From Stutzerimonas decontaminans (lineage in GTDB: Bacteria > Pseudomonadota > Gammaproteobacteria > Pseudomonadales > Pseudomonadaceae): DNA of 64,000 nt. Of this stretch, positions 14,319-23,977 are shown piece after piece. Each line of letters starts with the position of its first letter. Position 1 is the stretch's first letter. The stretch covers positions 1,488,001 through 1,552,000 of the forward strand of contig NZ_CP007509.1 of assembly GCF_000661915.1 (NCBI RefSeq), read 5' to 3'. The translations under genes were made by a program, and so were the position numbers. The notes beneath the pieces were generated by a model, which was not told where the DNA came from, did not search any database, and was given only the letters and a program-made list of their open reading frames with translations.

Positions 14319-15566
14319 TCAGCGCAAGAGCAGGACCGCAAGGGCGATCACCAAGCCGGCGAACATGATCGGTAAGGTGCGCATCGCCAGCGCACGGCCA
14401 CCGATCAGGACGATCAGCATCGCCTTGACCAGGCTGTTGCTCAGTGCCGCGAACACGATGCCGCGTATCGCAACCTCGTGGCTCAGCCCGTCGCCTGCCT
14501 TGCTCGCCAGCGACAGGGTAATTGCGTCGACGTCGGTCAAGCCTGCCAGCAGCGATACCAGATAGATTCCGGCATCGCCCAGCCAGTGTCGCGCGCCTTC
14601 GATCAGCAACAGAATCAGCACCAGGAGGGCGGCAAAGCGCAATGCGGGCCCCAGCTCGAACGGGTTCTTCAGCAGTGGTTCGGCGTTGTCATCGGGTGTC
14701 TCGGCGGCGCGTAGATAGAAGAAGAGCGCGCCGGCCGCATAGATGGCGCCAGCGCAAGCCAAGGGCAAGGTCAGGCTAGGCAGCAGGGCAGGATTGACCA
14801 GGCCCACCTCCAGCAAAATCCGGGGGAACATCAATGCCGACGTCGCCAGGAGGCCGGCAGCCAGTGCCGCGCGTAGCTGCGGTGCGTTGAGCCGGGCCAG
14901 CGTGATGGTCATTGCGGTGGACGAGACAATGCCGCCGAGCAGTGCGGTCATCAGCAGGCCGTGGCGGGCACCGAAAAAGCGGATGGCCACATAGGCGGCG
15001 AAGCCGATTCCGGCGATCAGCACAACCATCAACCAGGTGGTATAGGGGTTGAGTGCCTGCCAAGGGCCGTAGCCCTGGTTTGGCAGGGCGGGCAACAAGA
15101 CAACAGAGATGAACAGCATTTTCAGTGCGCCGGCCAGTTCGGCCTCGCTGAGCCGTTTTAGCGCCTGGTGCAGGCGTGCTTTGAGGCTCAGCAGCAAGGC
15201 CACCACAATCGCGCAGGCGGCTGCCAGCTCCCGGCTCTCAGCGACCGCCAGGCTGCCGAGGACGAAGGTCAGCAGGAGAGCGACTTCGGTGGTCATGCCG
15301 TAGTCGCCGCTGCGCTGTGCATCGATCAAGTAGCCGACGATTACCAGGAGCGCGAGCATGCCGAACATCGCGACCCAGGCAAGCGAGCCCAATTGGTTGA
15401 TGCTGACCGCTGCCAGCCCGCCGAACAGGCCGGCCAGGCCAAATGTGCGGATGCCGGCGACCAGCTCCTGGCCGCCATTGTCACGGCCGCTCCAGGTGCG
15501 TTCGGTGCCTATCAGCAATCCTACGGCCAGTGCCGTGGCGAGGTTGAGAAACAACTCGAGTGTCAT
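14319..15566 (-). CDS. MgtC/DUF4010-family integral membrane protein
   Basis: A 415-residue protein with about twelve hydrophobic segments. The N-terminal third resembles the MgtC/SapB domain (Gly-Leu-Leu-Ile-Gly-Thr-Glu-Arg near residue 20, Gly-Ile-Arg-Thr-Phe-Gly-Leu near 40), and the C-terminal part matches DUF4010. MgtC relatives are linked to magnesium limitation and control of ATP synthase in other bacteria, but the DUF4010 type has no established function. The gene stands alone, convergent with rmuC. No riboswitch is visible in the short upstream region. Confidence 0.85.
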   Translation of the reverse strand: MTLELFLNLATALAVGLLIGTERTWSGRDNGGQELVAGIRTFGLAGLFGGLAAVSINQLGSLAWVAMFGMLALLVIVGYLIDAQRSGDYGMTTEVALLLTFVLGSLAVAESRELAAACAIVVALLLSLKARLHQALKRLSEAELAGALKMLFISVVLLPALPNQGYGPWQALNPYTTWLMVVLIAGIGFAAYVAIRFFGARHGLLMTALLGGIVSSTAMTITLARLNAPQLRAALAAGLLATSALMFPRILLEVGLVNPALLPSLTLPLACAGAIYAAGALFFYLRAAETPDDNAEPLLKNPFELGPALRFAALLVLILLLIEGARHWLGDAGIYLVSLLAGLTDVDAITLSLASKAGDGLSHEVAIRGIVFAALSNSLVKAMLIVLIGGRALAMRTLPIMFAGLVIALAVLLLR

Positions 15567-15674
15567 TGTCCGCCTCGCTGCAGGGTGTGCAAATGGCCAT
15601 CAGTGTAACCGGCCATGGACCGCAGTATTGCAGTGCGGGGCGTAGCTACTGTGCAGACGCCCCGTTGCGCGAGC

Positions 15675-18600
15675 CTATCGCAGCGTCAGATGTCGGCTCA
15701 TCAGTGCGCGAAGCGCAGCTGGTTTGACCGGCTTGGCGAGATAATCCAGGCCGCTGGCATGAATCGCCGCCACCAGTTCCGGGCGGCCGTCGGCACTGAT
15801 CACCACACCTGGGACCGGCTCGCCGAGGCGAGTGCGCAGCCAGGCCATCAGCTCGGTGCCGGTCTGGCCCTCGTCCAGGTGATAGTCGACCAACACCAGC
15901 TGCGGGCGAATATCCTCGGCAAGAAGCGCTTCGCAATCGGCGCGGTTGCTGGCGGTCCATACCTGGCAGCCCCAGCGCGAGAGCAGGCTGTTCATGCCAA
16001 CCAGAATGCTGTCTTCGTTGTCGATGCACAGCACTTGAGTGCCGGTCAGTGCGGTGTGTTGCGGTTCGCCGCGTTTTACCACCGGTCGGGGCTGGCTGAG
16101 CGCGCGGGCGATGGGTACGGTGACGCTGAACACGCTGCCCTTGCCGGGCCAGGAGCGCACTTCCAGTGGATGCTCGAGCACGTGACAGAGGCCATCGGCG
16201 ATCGCCAGGCCCAGGCCAAGGCCCTTCTCAGCACGCGTCTGGTGGCTGTCCAGGCGTTTGAACTCCTCGAAGATCACCTTCAGCTTGTCCTGCGGGATGC
16301 CTGGGCCGCGATCCCATACCTCGAGCCGTAGCGATGCACCTTGCCGGCGAACCCCGAGCACAACCCGGCCCTTGGCATAGCGGAAGGCATTGGTAAGGAA
16401 GTTCTGCAGCACCCGCCGCAACAGGCGGATGTCACTATCGACGCGCAGCTTGCTGCCATGCACGCGGAAGGTGACGCCCTGTTCGCGTGCCAGGGCAGTG
16501 AACTCGGTATTCAGGGTGTCGAACAGCGTGGCCAGTGGGAAGGGATTGCGGTCCGGTGTCACTCGGCCACTTTCCAGTCGCGAGATGTCCAGCAGATCGG
16601 TGATCAGATCCTCGGCTGAACGCAGCGAGCTATCCAGATGCTGCACCAGTTCCTGGGCTTCCTTGGGTAGCGCGCTTTGCTGGTGCGACAGCGCGGCGGA
16701 GAACAGCCGGGCGGCGTTGAGCGGCTGCATCAGGTCGTGGCTGACCGCGGCGAGGAAGCGCGTCTTCGACTGGTTGGCCGCTTCTGCCGTGCTCTTGGCT
16801 TCGATCAGTGCCTGGTTGAGCTGCGACAGCTCCTGGGTTCGCTCGCTGACCCGTTGCTCGAGGCCTTCGTTGGCGTCCTTCAGGGCACGCTCGGCCTCGC
16901 GATAGGCGGTGATGTCACTGAAGCTCATGACGAAGCCGCCGCCCGGCATCGGATTGCCGATCAATTCGACCACTCGGCCGTTGGGGAACAGGCGCTCGGA
17001 GGTATGTGCGCGGCCCTGGCGCATCCAGTACAGCCGCTTGGCCACATGCGTGTCGGGATCGCCGGGACCGCACAGGCCGCGCTCGGCGTTGTAGCGGATG
17101 ATGTCAGCGATCGGCCGGCCGATATAGACCAGCCCGTCCGGGTACTCGAACAGCTCGAGGTAGCGATGGTTCCAGGCTACCAGTCGTAGCGACTGGTCGA
17201 CCACACTGATGCCCTGGGTGATGTTCTCGATCGCGCCCTGCAGCAGCGCGCGGTTGAACTGCAGCACTTCCGAGGCTTCACCGACGATGCGCACTACGTC
17301 GTCGACCTGCATGTCACGCCCTTCCAGCGCCGCCTTGACCACCGCGCGAGTGGAGGATGCACCGAGCACGCCAGCGAGCAGCCGCTCGGTATGCGCGATC
17401 CATTGGCCGTCGGCCTGCAGCTTGGGCGAGAAGTCCTGCCCATGGCGGCGGGCGAAACGCTGGAAACTCTGTTCGGCACGTTCGGCACCGACGAAACGCG
17501 ACGCCAGGGTCAGCAGGTCTTCGACCCTTACCGCGAGCAGGCGGCGGGCGCCAGTCGGTGAGCTGATTTCCTGGCCGATGAAGCGGCTCGCCTGCCAATG
17601 TTCGGCCACATGGGTCTGGGTGAGAATGGACACCCAGAAGAACAGCGTGGCGTTGCCGATCAGCGACAGGGTGACCCCCAGGGTCAGCCCGCTGAGGCCG
17701 AAACCGAGGCCGCCGTTGTACATCCAGGTCAAGCCCGGGAACATGTCCAACGGCCAGCCCAGCAGCGGCAGGATCAGCGTATAGAACCAGATCGCCGCGC
17801 CGGCGGTCAGTCCGGCGAACACGCCGCGGCGGTTGGCCTGCTTCCAGTACAGCGCGCCGACCATCGCCGGCGCCAGCTGGGTGATGGCGGCAAATGCGAT
17901 CTGGCCGATGGTGGCCAGGGATGCCGTTGAGCCAAGCAGACGGTAACTGACGTAAGCCAGCAGCAGGATCGCCACGATGGTGATGCGGCGTACCGAGAGC
18001 ATCCAGTGGCGGAAGGCCTCGAATGGGCGTTCAGCTTCCTGGCGGCGCAGCAGCCAGGGCAGCAGCATGTCATTGGAGACCATGGTCGAAAGCGCCACGC
18101 TGGCGACGATCACCATGCCGGTCGCCGCCGAAGCACCACCGATGAAGGCGAGCAGGGCAAGCCATGGATGCAGTTCGGCGAGTGGCAGGCTGATTACGAA
18201 CGAGTCTGGCGTGACTCCGGCCGGGAGCAGCATCTGCCCAGCCAAGGCAATCGGCACGACGAACACGGCGGCGAGCACGAGATAAAGTGGAAATACCCAG
18301 CGGGCCAGGCGGAAGTCGCGTGGTTCGATGTTCTCTACCACCGAAACGTGGAACTGTCGCGGCAGGCAGACGATCGCCATCATCGCTACGGTGGTTTGTA
18401 CCAGCATCGCCGCCCAGTTGACGTTCTCGCTCCAGAAATCGGCGAGCTCGGGCGCGTCATGGGCCTGGTTGAACAGGTCGCCGAAGCCGTTGAACAAGCC
18501 GAAGGTGACGAAGGCGCCGACGGCCAGGAAGGCGAGGAGCTTGACCAGCGACTCGAAGGCAATCGCCAGGACCATGCCGCGGTGGTGCTCGGTGACGTCG

Positions 18601-19142
18601 AGGTTGCGCGTACCGAAGAGGATGGTGAACAGCGCCAGGACGATGGATACGATCAACGCCGTGTCGCGCGTGCCGGTTCCGGCTGCCTCGATATTGATGC
18701 CGCTCAGCACGTTGACGCCGAGCACGATGCCTTTGAGTTGCAGCGCAATATAGGGCAGCACGCCCACCAGGCAGATCAGGGTGACCACTACTGCCAGCAC
18801 CTGCGACTTGCCGTAGCGTGCGGCGATGAAGTCGGCGATGGAGGTGATGTTCTCCTGCTTGCTGATCATGATCATCTTCTGGATCACATGCGGCGCGAAC
18901 AGCATCAGCAGTATCGGACCCAGATAGATCGGCAGGAATGCCCACAGCTGTTCGGTGGACTGTCCAACGGCCCCAAAGAAGGTCCAGCTGGTGCAGTACA
19001 CCGCCAGCGAAAGGCTGTATACCCAGGGCCGCAAGCGCGGCGACATGGAATCGCGGTTGCGGTCACCGTAGAAGGCGATGGCAAACAGGATGGCCATATA
19101 GACGAGGGCGACCGCAGCGATCAGCCCGCCTGACAGCGTCAT
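15675..19142 (-). CDS. SSS-transporter-linked hybrid histidine kinase (CrbS/MxtR type)
   Basis: A 1155-residue sensor. Residues 1 to about 480 form a 13-helix sodium:solute-symporter-like domain, then a linker, a PAS domain (about 640-750), a coiled coil, HisKA with His802 (Val-Ser-His-Asp-Leu), HATPase (Asp-Arg-Gly-Pro-Gly-Ile-Pro) and a C-terminal receiver with phospho-acceptor Asp1086. This is the architecture of the CrbS/MxtR/CbrA-like kinases that govern acetate or carbon use with a LuxR-type partner. No partner regulator is in the window. The start at 19142 has CTGGAG upstream and gives a clean first membrane helix; 23 more codons are open but lack support. The exact orthologue (MxtR is my best guess) is inferred. 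Confidence 0.9.
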   Translation of the reverse strand: MTLSGGLIAAVALVYMAILFAIAFYGDRNRDSMSPRLRPWVYSLSLAVYCTSWTFFGAVGQSTEQLWAFLPIYLGPILLMLFAPHVIQKMIMISKQENITSIADFIAARYGKSQVLAVVVTLICLVGVLPYIALQLKGIVLGVNVLSGINIEAAGTGTRDTALIVSIVLALFTILFGTRNLDVTEHHRGMVLAIAFESLVKLLAFLAVGAFVTFGLFNGFGDLFNQAHDAPELADFWSENVNWAAMLVQTTVAMMAIVCLPRQFHVSVVENIEPRDFRLARWVFPLYLVLAAVFVVPIALAGQMLLPAGVTPDSFVISLPLAELHPWLALLAFIGGASAATGMVIVASVALSTMVSNDMLLPWLLRRQEAERPFEAFRHWMLSVRRITIVAILLLAYVSYRLLGSTASLATIGQIAFAAITQLAPAMVGALYWKQANRRGVFAGLTAGAAIWFYTLILPLLGWPLDMFPGLTWMYNGGLGFGLSGLTLGVTLSLIGNATLFFWVSILTQTHVAEHWQASRFIGQEISSPTGARRLLAVRVEDLLTLASRFVGAERAEQSFQRFARRHGQDFSPKLQADGQWIAHTERLLAGVLGASSTRAVVKAALEGRDMQVDDVVRIVGEASEVLQFNRALLQGAIENITQGISVVDQSLRLVAWNHRYLELFEYPDGLVYIGRPIADIIRYNAERGLCGPGDPDTHVAKRLYWMRQGRAHTSERLFPNGRVVELIGNPMPGGGFVMSFSDITAYREAERALKDANEGLEQRVSERTQELSQLNQALIEAKSTAEAANQSKTRFLAAVSHDLMQPLNAARLFSAALSHQQSALPKEAQELVQHLDSSLRSAEDLITDLLDISRLESGRVTPDRNPFPLATLFDTLNTEFTALAREQGVTFRVHGSKLRVDSDIRLLRRVLQNFLTNAFRYAKGRVVLGVRRQGASLRLEVWDRGPGIPQDKLKVIFEEFKRLDSHQTRAEKGLGLGLAIADGLCHVLEHPLEVRSWPGKGSVFSVTVPIARALSQPRPVVKRGEPQHTALTGTQVLCIDNEDSILVGMNSLLSRWGCQVWTASNRADCEALLAEDIRPQLVLVDYHLDEGQTGTELMAWLRTRLGEPVPGVVISADGRPELVAAIHASGLDYLAKPVKPAALRALMSRHLTLR

Positions 19143-19283
19143 GCAAACTCCAGAAAGCGAGGGATAGGCGACAGGTCGGCAGCGGCGGGCCCGTGGGCGC
19201 CCCGCATTCAATCAGCCCTGACGACTCATTAATAGGCTCGATCCGCGAAGTTTCGCAGCATTGCCGTGCCTCGTGTGCTGGGT

Positions 19284-19299
19284 TGCGACCAAGGTCGCA
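19284..19299. promoter_or_regulatory. Perfect 16-base palindromic site upstream of the hybrid kinase
   Basis: TGCGACC and GGTCGCA are perfect inverted arms separated by AA, located about 140 bases upstream of the kinase start and 120 bases before the acetyltransferase gene. Its size fits a dimeric regulator's operator. The binding protein is unknown. Confidence 0.4.
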
Positions 19300-19421
19300 T
19301 GTGTCTAGCACGGGCCCGCCAGCAACGACACCAGTCGTCTGTGCAATGGTCTGACAGCTTCACGATGGGTTACTGTCTCGGCATCCGCCCGCTCAAACGT
19401 CGCCCATATCAGGAGAATGTC

Positions 19422-19982
19422 ATGCTCAGCCCGCATCCGGTAACCCTGCAGCGCGGGGCGCTGCGCCTGGCCCCGCTGATGGAGGCGGACATATCGGAGC
19501 TGGTGGCGTTGGCGGAGCGGAACCGCGCGGAGCTCGTTTACATGAACGGGCCGCTGCGCCCCGACTGGTATCGGCACGCGCTGACAGAGCAGCGTGAGGG
19601 CCGCGCTGTGGTGTTCAGCGTGCGCATGGCGGAGCGGTTGGTCGGTACCACGCGCTTCGCCGACTTCGTCGGCAGCCTGCCGGCGGCCGAACTGGGCTGG
19701 ACATGGCTGGATCAGGCAGAACACGGCACCGGGCTCAATGCCTCGATCAAGTTCCTGCTGCTGCGCCACGCATTCGAGGAGTGGAAGCTGGTGCGGCTGC
19801 AGCTGAAGACCGCGGCCAGCAACCTGCGCTCACAGCGGGCCATCGAGAAGCTCGGCGCGCTGCGCGAGGGTGTGCTGCGTAATCATCGCCGTCTGGCGGA
19901 CGGCAGGCTCGACGATACCGTTCTTTACAGCATCACTGACAGCGACTGGCCGCAGCTGCGACAACGGATCGCGGCTGATTGA
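19422..19982 (+). CDS. GNAT-family acetyltransferase (RimJ/RimL type)
   Basis: A 186-residue acetyltransferase of the ribosomal-protein-type (Acetyltransf_3) branch. Visible features are an N-terminal Leu-Arg-Leu-Ala-Pro-Leu strand, Val-Gly-Thr-Thr-Arg-Phe near residue 75, Leu-Gly-Trp-Thr-Trp-Leu near 95, and the C-terminal Asn-Leu-Arg-Ser-Gln-Arg-Ala-Ile-Glu-Lys-Leu-Gly-Ala acetyl-CoA-binding helix. AGGAGA lies five bases before the ATG, which excludes the longer upstream extension. The substrate could be a protein N-terminus or a small amine and cannot be told from sequence. It stands alone between the kinase and azlC. Confidence 0.88.
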   Translation: MLSPHPVTLQRGALRLAPLMEADISELVALAERNRAELVYMNGPLRPDWYRHALTEQREGRAVVFSVRMAERLVGTTRFADFVGSLPAAELGWTWLDQAEHGTGLNASIKFLLLRHAFEEWKLVRLQLKTAASNLRSQRAIEKLGALREGVLRNHRRLADGRLDDTVLYSITDSDWPQLRQRIAAD

Positions 19983-20118
19983 CCTTCGGTGAAGCGCCGC
20001 GACGCATCGCCTGATGCAACCGGTTCGGTTATCGTGCGGTGCTTTGCCGCACAGCCTGGTCGATCAAACGATGGCCCTTCCAGGGCAAGCATCACGGTGA
20101 TGATTACAAGGAGTTTCA

Positions 20119-20835
20119 ATGTCCCGCTCGCATGAATTTGTCCACGGTTGCCGTGACATTCTGCCGTTGATTCTTGGCGCGATCCCGTTCGGGGTGATCT
20201 TCGGCACGCTGGCGGTGGGCGCAGGCTTGTCTGGCTGGCAAACCATGGGCATGTCCGTGCTGGTGTTCGCCGGTTCTGCACAGTTTATTGCCGTTACGCT
20301 GATCACGGGTGGGGTAGGGGCGGCGGTGGTGTTGCTGACGACCTTCGTTGTCAACTTGCGACATGCGCTGTATAGCGCCGCGTTGCAGCCATTTGTTCGT
20401 CATCTGCCAGGTCGCTGGCGCGCACCGCTGGCCTTCTGGCTGACAGATGAGGCCTTCGCTGTGGTGCAGAATCGCTACGCCCGTGATGACGCCTCGCCCT
20501 ACAAGCACTGGTTCTTCCTCGGTGCTGCGCTGACCATGTACACCAGTTGGCAGCTGTCGACACTTGTAGGTGTCGCCTTTGGTCGGGCTGTTCCGGATCT
20601 CGCCAGCTGGGGGCTGGACTTCGCCATGATCGCCACCTTCATCGGCATCGCTGTGCCAATGATGCGCACTCGCCCGCAGGTTGCCTCCGCACTGGTGGCT
20701 GGCGCCGTCGCATTGCTGACCTGGGGCTTGCCTTACAAGCTCGGGCTGCTCGCCGCCGCCATGGCCGGTATCGTCGTCGGCGTCTGGCTGGAGCGCCGTG
20801 CCGAGGTCGCAGCTCGCCTGGATGGAGTGCTATGA
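20119..20835 (+). CDS. azlC: AzlC-family branched-chain amino acid exporter, large subunit
   Basis: A 238-residue integral membrane protein with about seven helices and the AzlC signature Leu-Gly-Ala-Ile-Pro-Phe-Gly near residue 20 and Phe-Ala-Gly-Ser-Ala-Gln-Phe near 55. With the small AzlD subunit it exports branched-chain amino acids or related compounds, as shown for Bacillus AzlCD and E. coli YgaZH. AAGGAG lies seven bases upstream. Its stop overlaps the azlD start by four bases, and azlD in turn overlaps the next gene, so the three form one operon. Confidence 0.9.
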   Translation: MSRSHEFVHGCRDILPLILGAIPFGVIFGTLAVGAGLSGWQTMGMSVLVFAGSAQFIAVTLITGGVGAAVVLLTTFVVNLRHALYSAALQPFVRHLPGRWRAPLAFWLTDEAFAVVQNRYARDDASPYKHWFFLGAALTMYTSWQLSTLVGVAFGRAVPDLASWGLDFAMIATFIGIAVPMMRTRPQVASALVAGAVALLTWGLPYKLGLLAAAMAGIVVGVWLERRAEVAARLDGVL

Positions 20836-21158
20836 GTATCTGGTTGCTTATCTTCGGCATGCTGGCGATCACCTTCGTGACTCGCTACAGCTTCTTTGCC
20901 TGGCCCAATCTGCGCTTCCCTCGAGCCATCGAACAGGGGCTGCATTACGTGCCGGTGGCGGTACTCACGGCCATCGTGGTGCCGGGCATGCTGATGCCGG
21001 AAGGGGCTTGGGCGCTGCACTGGGACAATGCCTATCTGCTGGCCGGCTTGCTGGCTATCGCCATCGCCGCCTTCACTAGCAATTTGCTGGCGACAATCGC
21101 CGGCGGACTGCTGAGTTTCTTCCTGCTGCGCTGGGCGCTCGGGCAGTTGCCGATATGA
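20832..21158 (+). CDS. azlD: AzlD-family exporter small subunit
   Basis: A 108-residue protein with four hydrophobic helices, including the AzlD features Phe-Val-Thr-Arg-Tyr-Ser-Phe-Phe near residue 15 and [11 protein letters not shown] near 42. It pairs with AzlC in the inner membrane. The start overlaps the azlC stop (ATGA), and its own stop overlaps the next start in the same way. The frame fits the family length. Confidence 0.9.
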   Translation: MSIWLLIFGMLAITFVTRYSFFAWPNLRFPRAIEQGLHYVPVAVLTAIVVPGMLMPEGAWALHWDNAYLLAGLLAIAIAAFTSNLLATIAGGLLSFFLLRWALGQLPI

Positions 21159-22567
21159 GCCGGATCTCGCCCGACACCGGTTCGCCGCGATCGTCATCGA
21201 CTGACAGTCCGGCTGCCACGCATTCGCAGTTCCGCCTGCTGGGCAAGCGGCGTTTCTTGCCGTACTTCTGCACGCAGCTGCTCGGCGCATTCAATGACAA
21301 CGTGTTCAAGCAGGCATTGATCCTGGCGATTCTGTTCAAGCTCGGCACGGCTGCGGATACGAGTTTGCTGATCAATCTCTGCGCGTTGTTGTTCATTCTG
21401 CCGTTCTTCCTGTTCTCCGCATTGGGAGGGCAGTTCGGCGAGCGCTTCGAAAAGGCCTGGCTGATTCGTCGGATCAAGTTCGCGGAGATCCTGATCATGC
21501 TTGCCGGTGCGCTCGGCATGCTGTTGGGCAACCTCCCGCTGTTGCTGGTAGTGCTGTTTTGCATGGGCACACAATCGGCGTTATTCGGGCCGGTGAAGTA
21601 CTCGATCCTGCCGCAGCAGCTCGCCGAAGACGAGCTAGTCGGTGGCAACGCGCTGGTGGAAATGGGTACCTTTCTGGCGATTCTCGGTGGCACAATCGGC
21701 GCCGGCGTGCTGATGGCGAACGAAGCCTACGCCGAGCTGGTGGCGGTCAGCGTGGTGCTGATCGCGTTAGCCGGGTATCTGGCAAGCCTCGCTATTCCTG
21801 GCGGAACGGCTGCTCTGCCGACCCTGCATATGGATTGGCACGTGCTGCGTCAGTCATGGCGAATCTTGCGGCTCGGGTTCGGTCAGCAGCGCGCGGTGTC
21901 GCGGGCGATGCTTGGCAACTCGTGGTTCTGGTTTCTCGGCGCGACCTATCTGACGCAAATCCCGGCATTCGCCAAGGAGCATCTGGGCGGCGATGAAAGC
22001 GTCGTGACGCTGATCCTTACGCTGTTTTCAGTCGGCATCGCGCTGGGTTCGCTGCTGTGCGAACGGCTGTCGCGACACCACGTCGAGATAGGGCTGGTGC
22101 CCTTCGGGGCGATCGGCCTGAGCCTGTGCGGAATCCTGCTGTGGTGGCACGCGGGCAGCCATATGACGCCGGTGGAGACCGTGAGCTGGCTGGTGTTGCT
22201 TGGCGAGAGCTCGACCTGGTGGGTGCTGGGGGACATTCTCGGGCTTGGCATTTTTGGCGGACTGTACATCGTGCCGCTGTATGCGCTGATCCAGTCGCGC
22301 AGCGTGGTTCACGAGCGCTCGCGGGTGGTGGCGGCGAACAACATTCTCAATGCGCTGTTCATGGTCGCGTCGGCGGTCATCGCTATCGTCCTGCTGGTGT
22401 TGCTCAAACTATCGATACCGCAGCTTTTTCTGATGGTCTCGCTGCTCAGCGTGCTGGTCTGTGGCGCGCTGTTCATCGATGTGCCGGAGTTCATCGAGCG
22501 GTTTCTGCTTTGGTCGCTGGGGGAGCGGCTGGGCGGGGTGCTGTTGGCGCAACTGAGGTTGCGCTGA
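21155..22567 (+). CDS. LplT-like MFS transporter
   Basis: A 470-residue major facilitator protein with twelve predicted helices. The N-terminal Gln-Leu-Leu-Gly-Ala-Phe-Asn-Asp-Asn-Val-Phe-Lys-Gln-Ala motif near residue 45 is typical of the LplT/Aas-associated branch, which flips lysophospholipids across the inner membrane. No acyltransferase or acyl-ACP synthetase domain is attached, unlike some relatives. It starts four bases inside azlD and so is co-translated with the exporter. The substrate is inferred from family only, and the operon link to an amino acid exporter is unexpected. Confidence 0.82.
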   Translation: MSRISPDTGSPRSSSTDSPAATHSQFRLLGKRRFLPYFCTQLLGAFNDNVFKQALILAILFKLGTAADTSLLINLCALLFILPFFLFSALGGQFGERFEKAWLIRRIKFAEILIMLAGALGMLLGNLPLLLVVLFCMGTQSALFGPVKYSILPQQLAEDELVGGNALVEMGTFLAILGGTIGAGVLMANEAYAELVAVSVVLIALAGYLASLAIPGGTAALPTLHMDWHVLRQSWRILRLGFGQQRAVSRAMLGNSWFWFLGATYLTQIPAFAKEHLGGDESVVTLILTLFSVGIALGSLLCERLSRHHVEIGLVPFGAIGLSLCGILLWWHAGSHMTPVETVSWLVLLGESSTWWVLGDILGLGIFGGLYIVPLYALIQSRSVVHERSRVVAANNILNALFMVASAVIAIVLLVLLKLSIPQLFLMVSLLSVLVCGALFIDVPEFIERFLLWSLGERLGGVLLAQLRLR

Positions 22568-22577
22568 GGAGGGGGGA

Positions 22578-22597
22578 GGGGCGCTGAATAGCGCCCC
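22578..22597. terminator. GC-rich hairpin between convergent genes
   Basis: GGGGCGCT and AGCGCCCC form an 8-bp perfect stem with loop GAAT, in the 38-base gap between the LplT-like gene and rdgC. No T tract follows on either strand, so it would be a weak or factor-assisted bidirectional terminator. Confidence 0.5.
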
Positions 22598-22605
22598 GAA
22601 CGGTA

Positions 22606-23526
22606 TCAGACGCCCTGAGGGATCTCCTCGCCGCCGAACGCTTCGAACAGCGCCGGCAGAAACTCGCGGAAGGTCATCATCATGAGCAGGAAGCTGGCGT
22701 CCTGTTGGGCGAGTGCATCGTCACCGCCATCCTGTTCGGCCTGGTCCTGCAGCAGTTCCTCGAAGCGCAGGCGCTTGATGATCAGCTTGTCGTCCAGTAC
22801 GAAGGACAGCTTGTCCTGCCAGGCCAGCGACAGCTGAGTGACCTGCTTGCCGGCTTCCATGTGCTGCTGGATCTCATCGCTGGTCAGGTCCTGGCGCTTG
22901 CAGCGCACTACGCCGCCGTCTTCGTGAGTGTCGCGCAGTTCGCATTCGTCCAGCACAAAGAAGTCGTCCGCGGCTTTCTGCGTCTTCACCCAGTCGGTGA
23001 GTGTGGCGCTTGGCGCGATCTTTACCGTCAGCGGGCGAACGGGTAGCGAGCCGATGGCTTCGCGCAGGGTGGAGAGCAGGTCTTCGGCTTTCTTCGTGCT
23101 GGCCGAATTCACCAGAATCAGCCCGCGCTCGGCGTCGATCGCGGCGAAGGTGCCGGACTTGCGAATGAAGGCGCGCGGCAGGAAGGCCTGAATGATCTCG
23201 TCCTTGATCTGATCGCGTTCCTTCTTGTAGACCTTGCGCATCTGCTCGGCTTCGATCTCGTCGATCTTTTCCTTTACTGCGTCTTTGACCACGCTGCCGG
23301 GAAGGATGCGTTCTTCCTTGCGCGTAGCGATCAGCAGAAAGCCCTGGCTGACGTGTACCAGTGGTGCATCTTCTCCCTTGCCGAAGGGCGCGACGAAGCC
23401 GTAAGTGCTCAGCTCCTGGCTGGCGCACGGGCGGGCGGGTTTGGCGGCCAGTGCAGCTTCGAGTGTCTCGGCATCCAGAGCGACATTTTGGGTGAGACGG
23501 TAAACGAGCAAGTTACGAAACCACAT
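22606..23526 (-). CDS. rdgC: Recombination-associated protein RdgC
   Basis: A 306-residue protein with the RdgC start Met-Trp-Phe-Arg-Asn-Leu, the Pro-Gly-Ser-Val-Val-Lys-Asp segment near residue 77 and the Asp-Glu-Cys-Glu-Leu-Arg near 195. RdgC forms a ring-shaped dimer around double-stranded DNA and modulates RecA in the cytoplasm. Length and ends match the family (about 303-306 residues). It is divergent from the tRNA operon, whose promoter lies about 165 bases away. Confidence 0.95.
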   Translation of the reverse strand: MWFRNLLVYRLTQNVALDAETLEAALAAKPARPCASQELSTYGFVAPFGKGEDAPLVHVSQGFLLIATRKEERILPGSVVKDAVKEKIDEIEAEQMRKVYKKERDQIKDEIIQAFLPRAFIRKSGTFAAIDAERGLILVNSASTKKAEDLLSTLREAIGSLPVRPLTVKIAPSATLTDWVKTQKAADDFFVLDECELRDTHEDGGVVRCKRQDLTSDEIQQHMEAGKQVTQLSLAWQDKLSFVLDDKLIIKRLRFEELLQDQAEQDGGDDALAQQDASFLLMMMTFREFLPALFEAFGGEEIPQGV

Positions 23527-23690
23527 GGCGAGGTAAATCTCCGGAAAGCAAAGGGGTGCATTATTCCCGCCTGGCTACATAAGGCCAACCCTTGATGAAG
23601 TGAACGGGCTGCGGGCTGGGAAAAACGCCGGCTCAACGAGGGTTTTCCTAAGTCTTTGGAAGTTCTGCAATTTTTTTTTTCGAAAGGGGG

Positions 23691-23719
23691 TTGCCAAGGT
23701 GCGGAACCCTCTCTAGAAT
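23691..23719 (+). promoter_or_regulatory. Sigma-70 promoter of the tRNA-Val/tRNA-Asp operon
   Basis: TTGCCA (23691-23696) and TAGAAT (23714-23719) are separated by 17 bases. The GC-rich stretch after the -10 box is typical of stable-RNA promoters under stringent control. The first tRNA begins 22 bases downstream. Confidence 0.8.
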
Positions 23720-23741
23720 GCGCCCCACTTCGAGAGCAAAC

Positions 23742-23817
23742 GGGTGATTAGCTCAGCTGGGAGAGCATCTGCCTTACAAGCAGAGGGTCGGCGGTTCGAT
23801 CCCGTCATCACCCACCA
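23742..23817 (+). tRNA. tRNA-Val (anticodon TAC)
   Basis: A 76-base cloverleaf with acceptor pairs GGGTGAT/ATCACCC, an anticodon loop CTTACAA giving TAC, the T loop GTTCGATCC and an encoded CCA. It is the first gene of a two-tRNA operon. Confidence 0.97.
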
Positions 23818-23830
23818 CTCGAGGTTTAGC

Positions 23831-23907
23831 GCAGCGGTAGTTCAGTCGGTTAGAATACCGGCCTGTCACGCCGGGGGTCGCGGGTTCGAGTCCCGTCCGC
23901 TGCGCCA
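23831..23907 (+). tRNA. tRNA-Asp (anticodon GTC)
   Basis: A 77-base cloverleaf with acceptor pairs GCAGCGG/CCGCTGC, the anticodon GTC in loop CTGTCAC, a T loop GTTCGAGTC and an encoded CCA. It follows tRNA-Val by 13 bases. Confidence 0.97.
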
Positions 23908-23949
23908 TATTCGCTTCATGGGACCACTGAACGCCCTGAAGCAACAGAA

Positions 23950-23977
23950 AAAACGGCCATCAAGGCCGTTTTTTTTT
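23950..23977 (+). terminator. Intrinsic terminator of the tRNA operon
   Basis: AACGGCC and GGCCGTT form the core stem around loop ATCAA, extended by flanking A-T pairs and followed by seven more T. It lies 45 bases after tRNA-Asp. Confidence 0.9.

Noticed and set aside
18006..19133. A 375-residue plus-strand frame within the hybrid kinase gene
   Set aside because: It is rich in Asp, His, Arg and Gln in a pattern expected from antisense of hydrophobic helices, and the kinase frame is complete and clearly coding.
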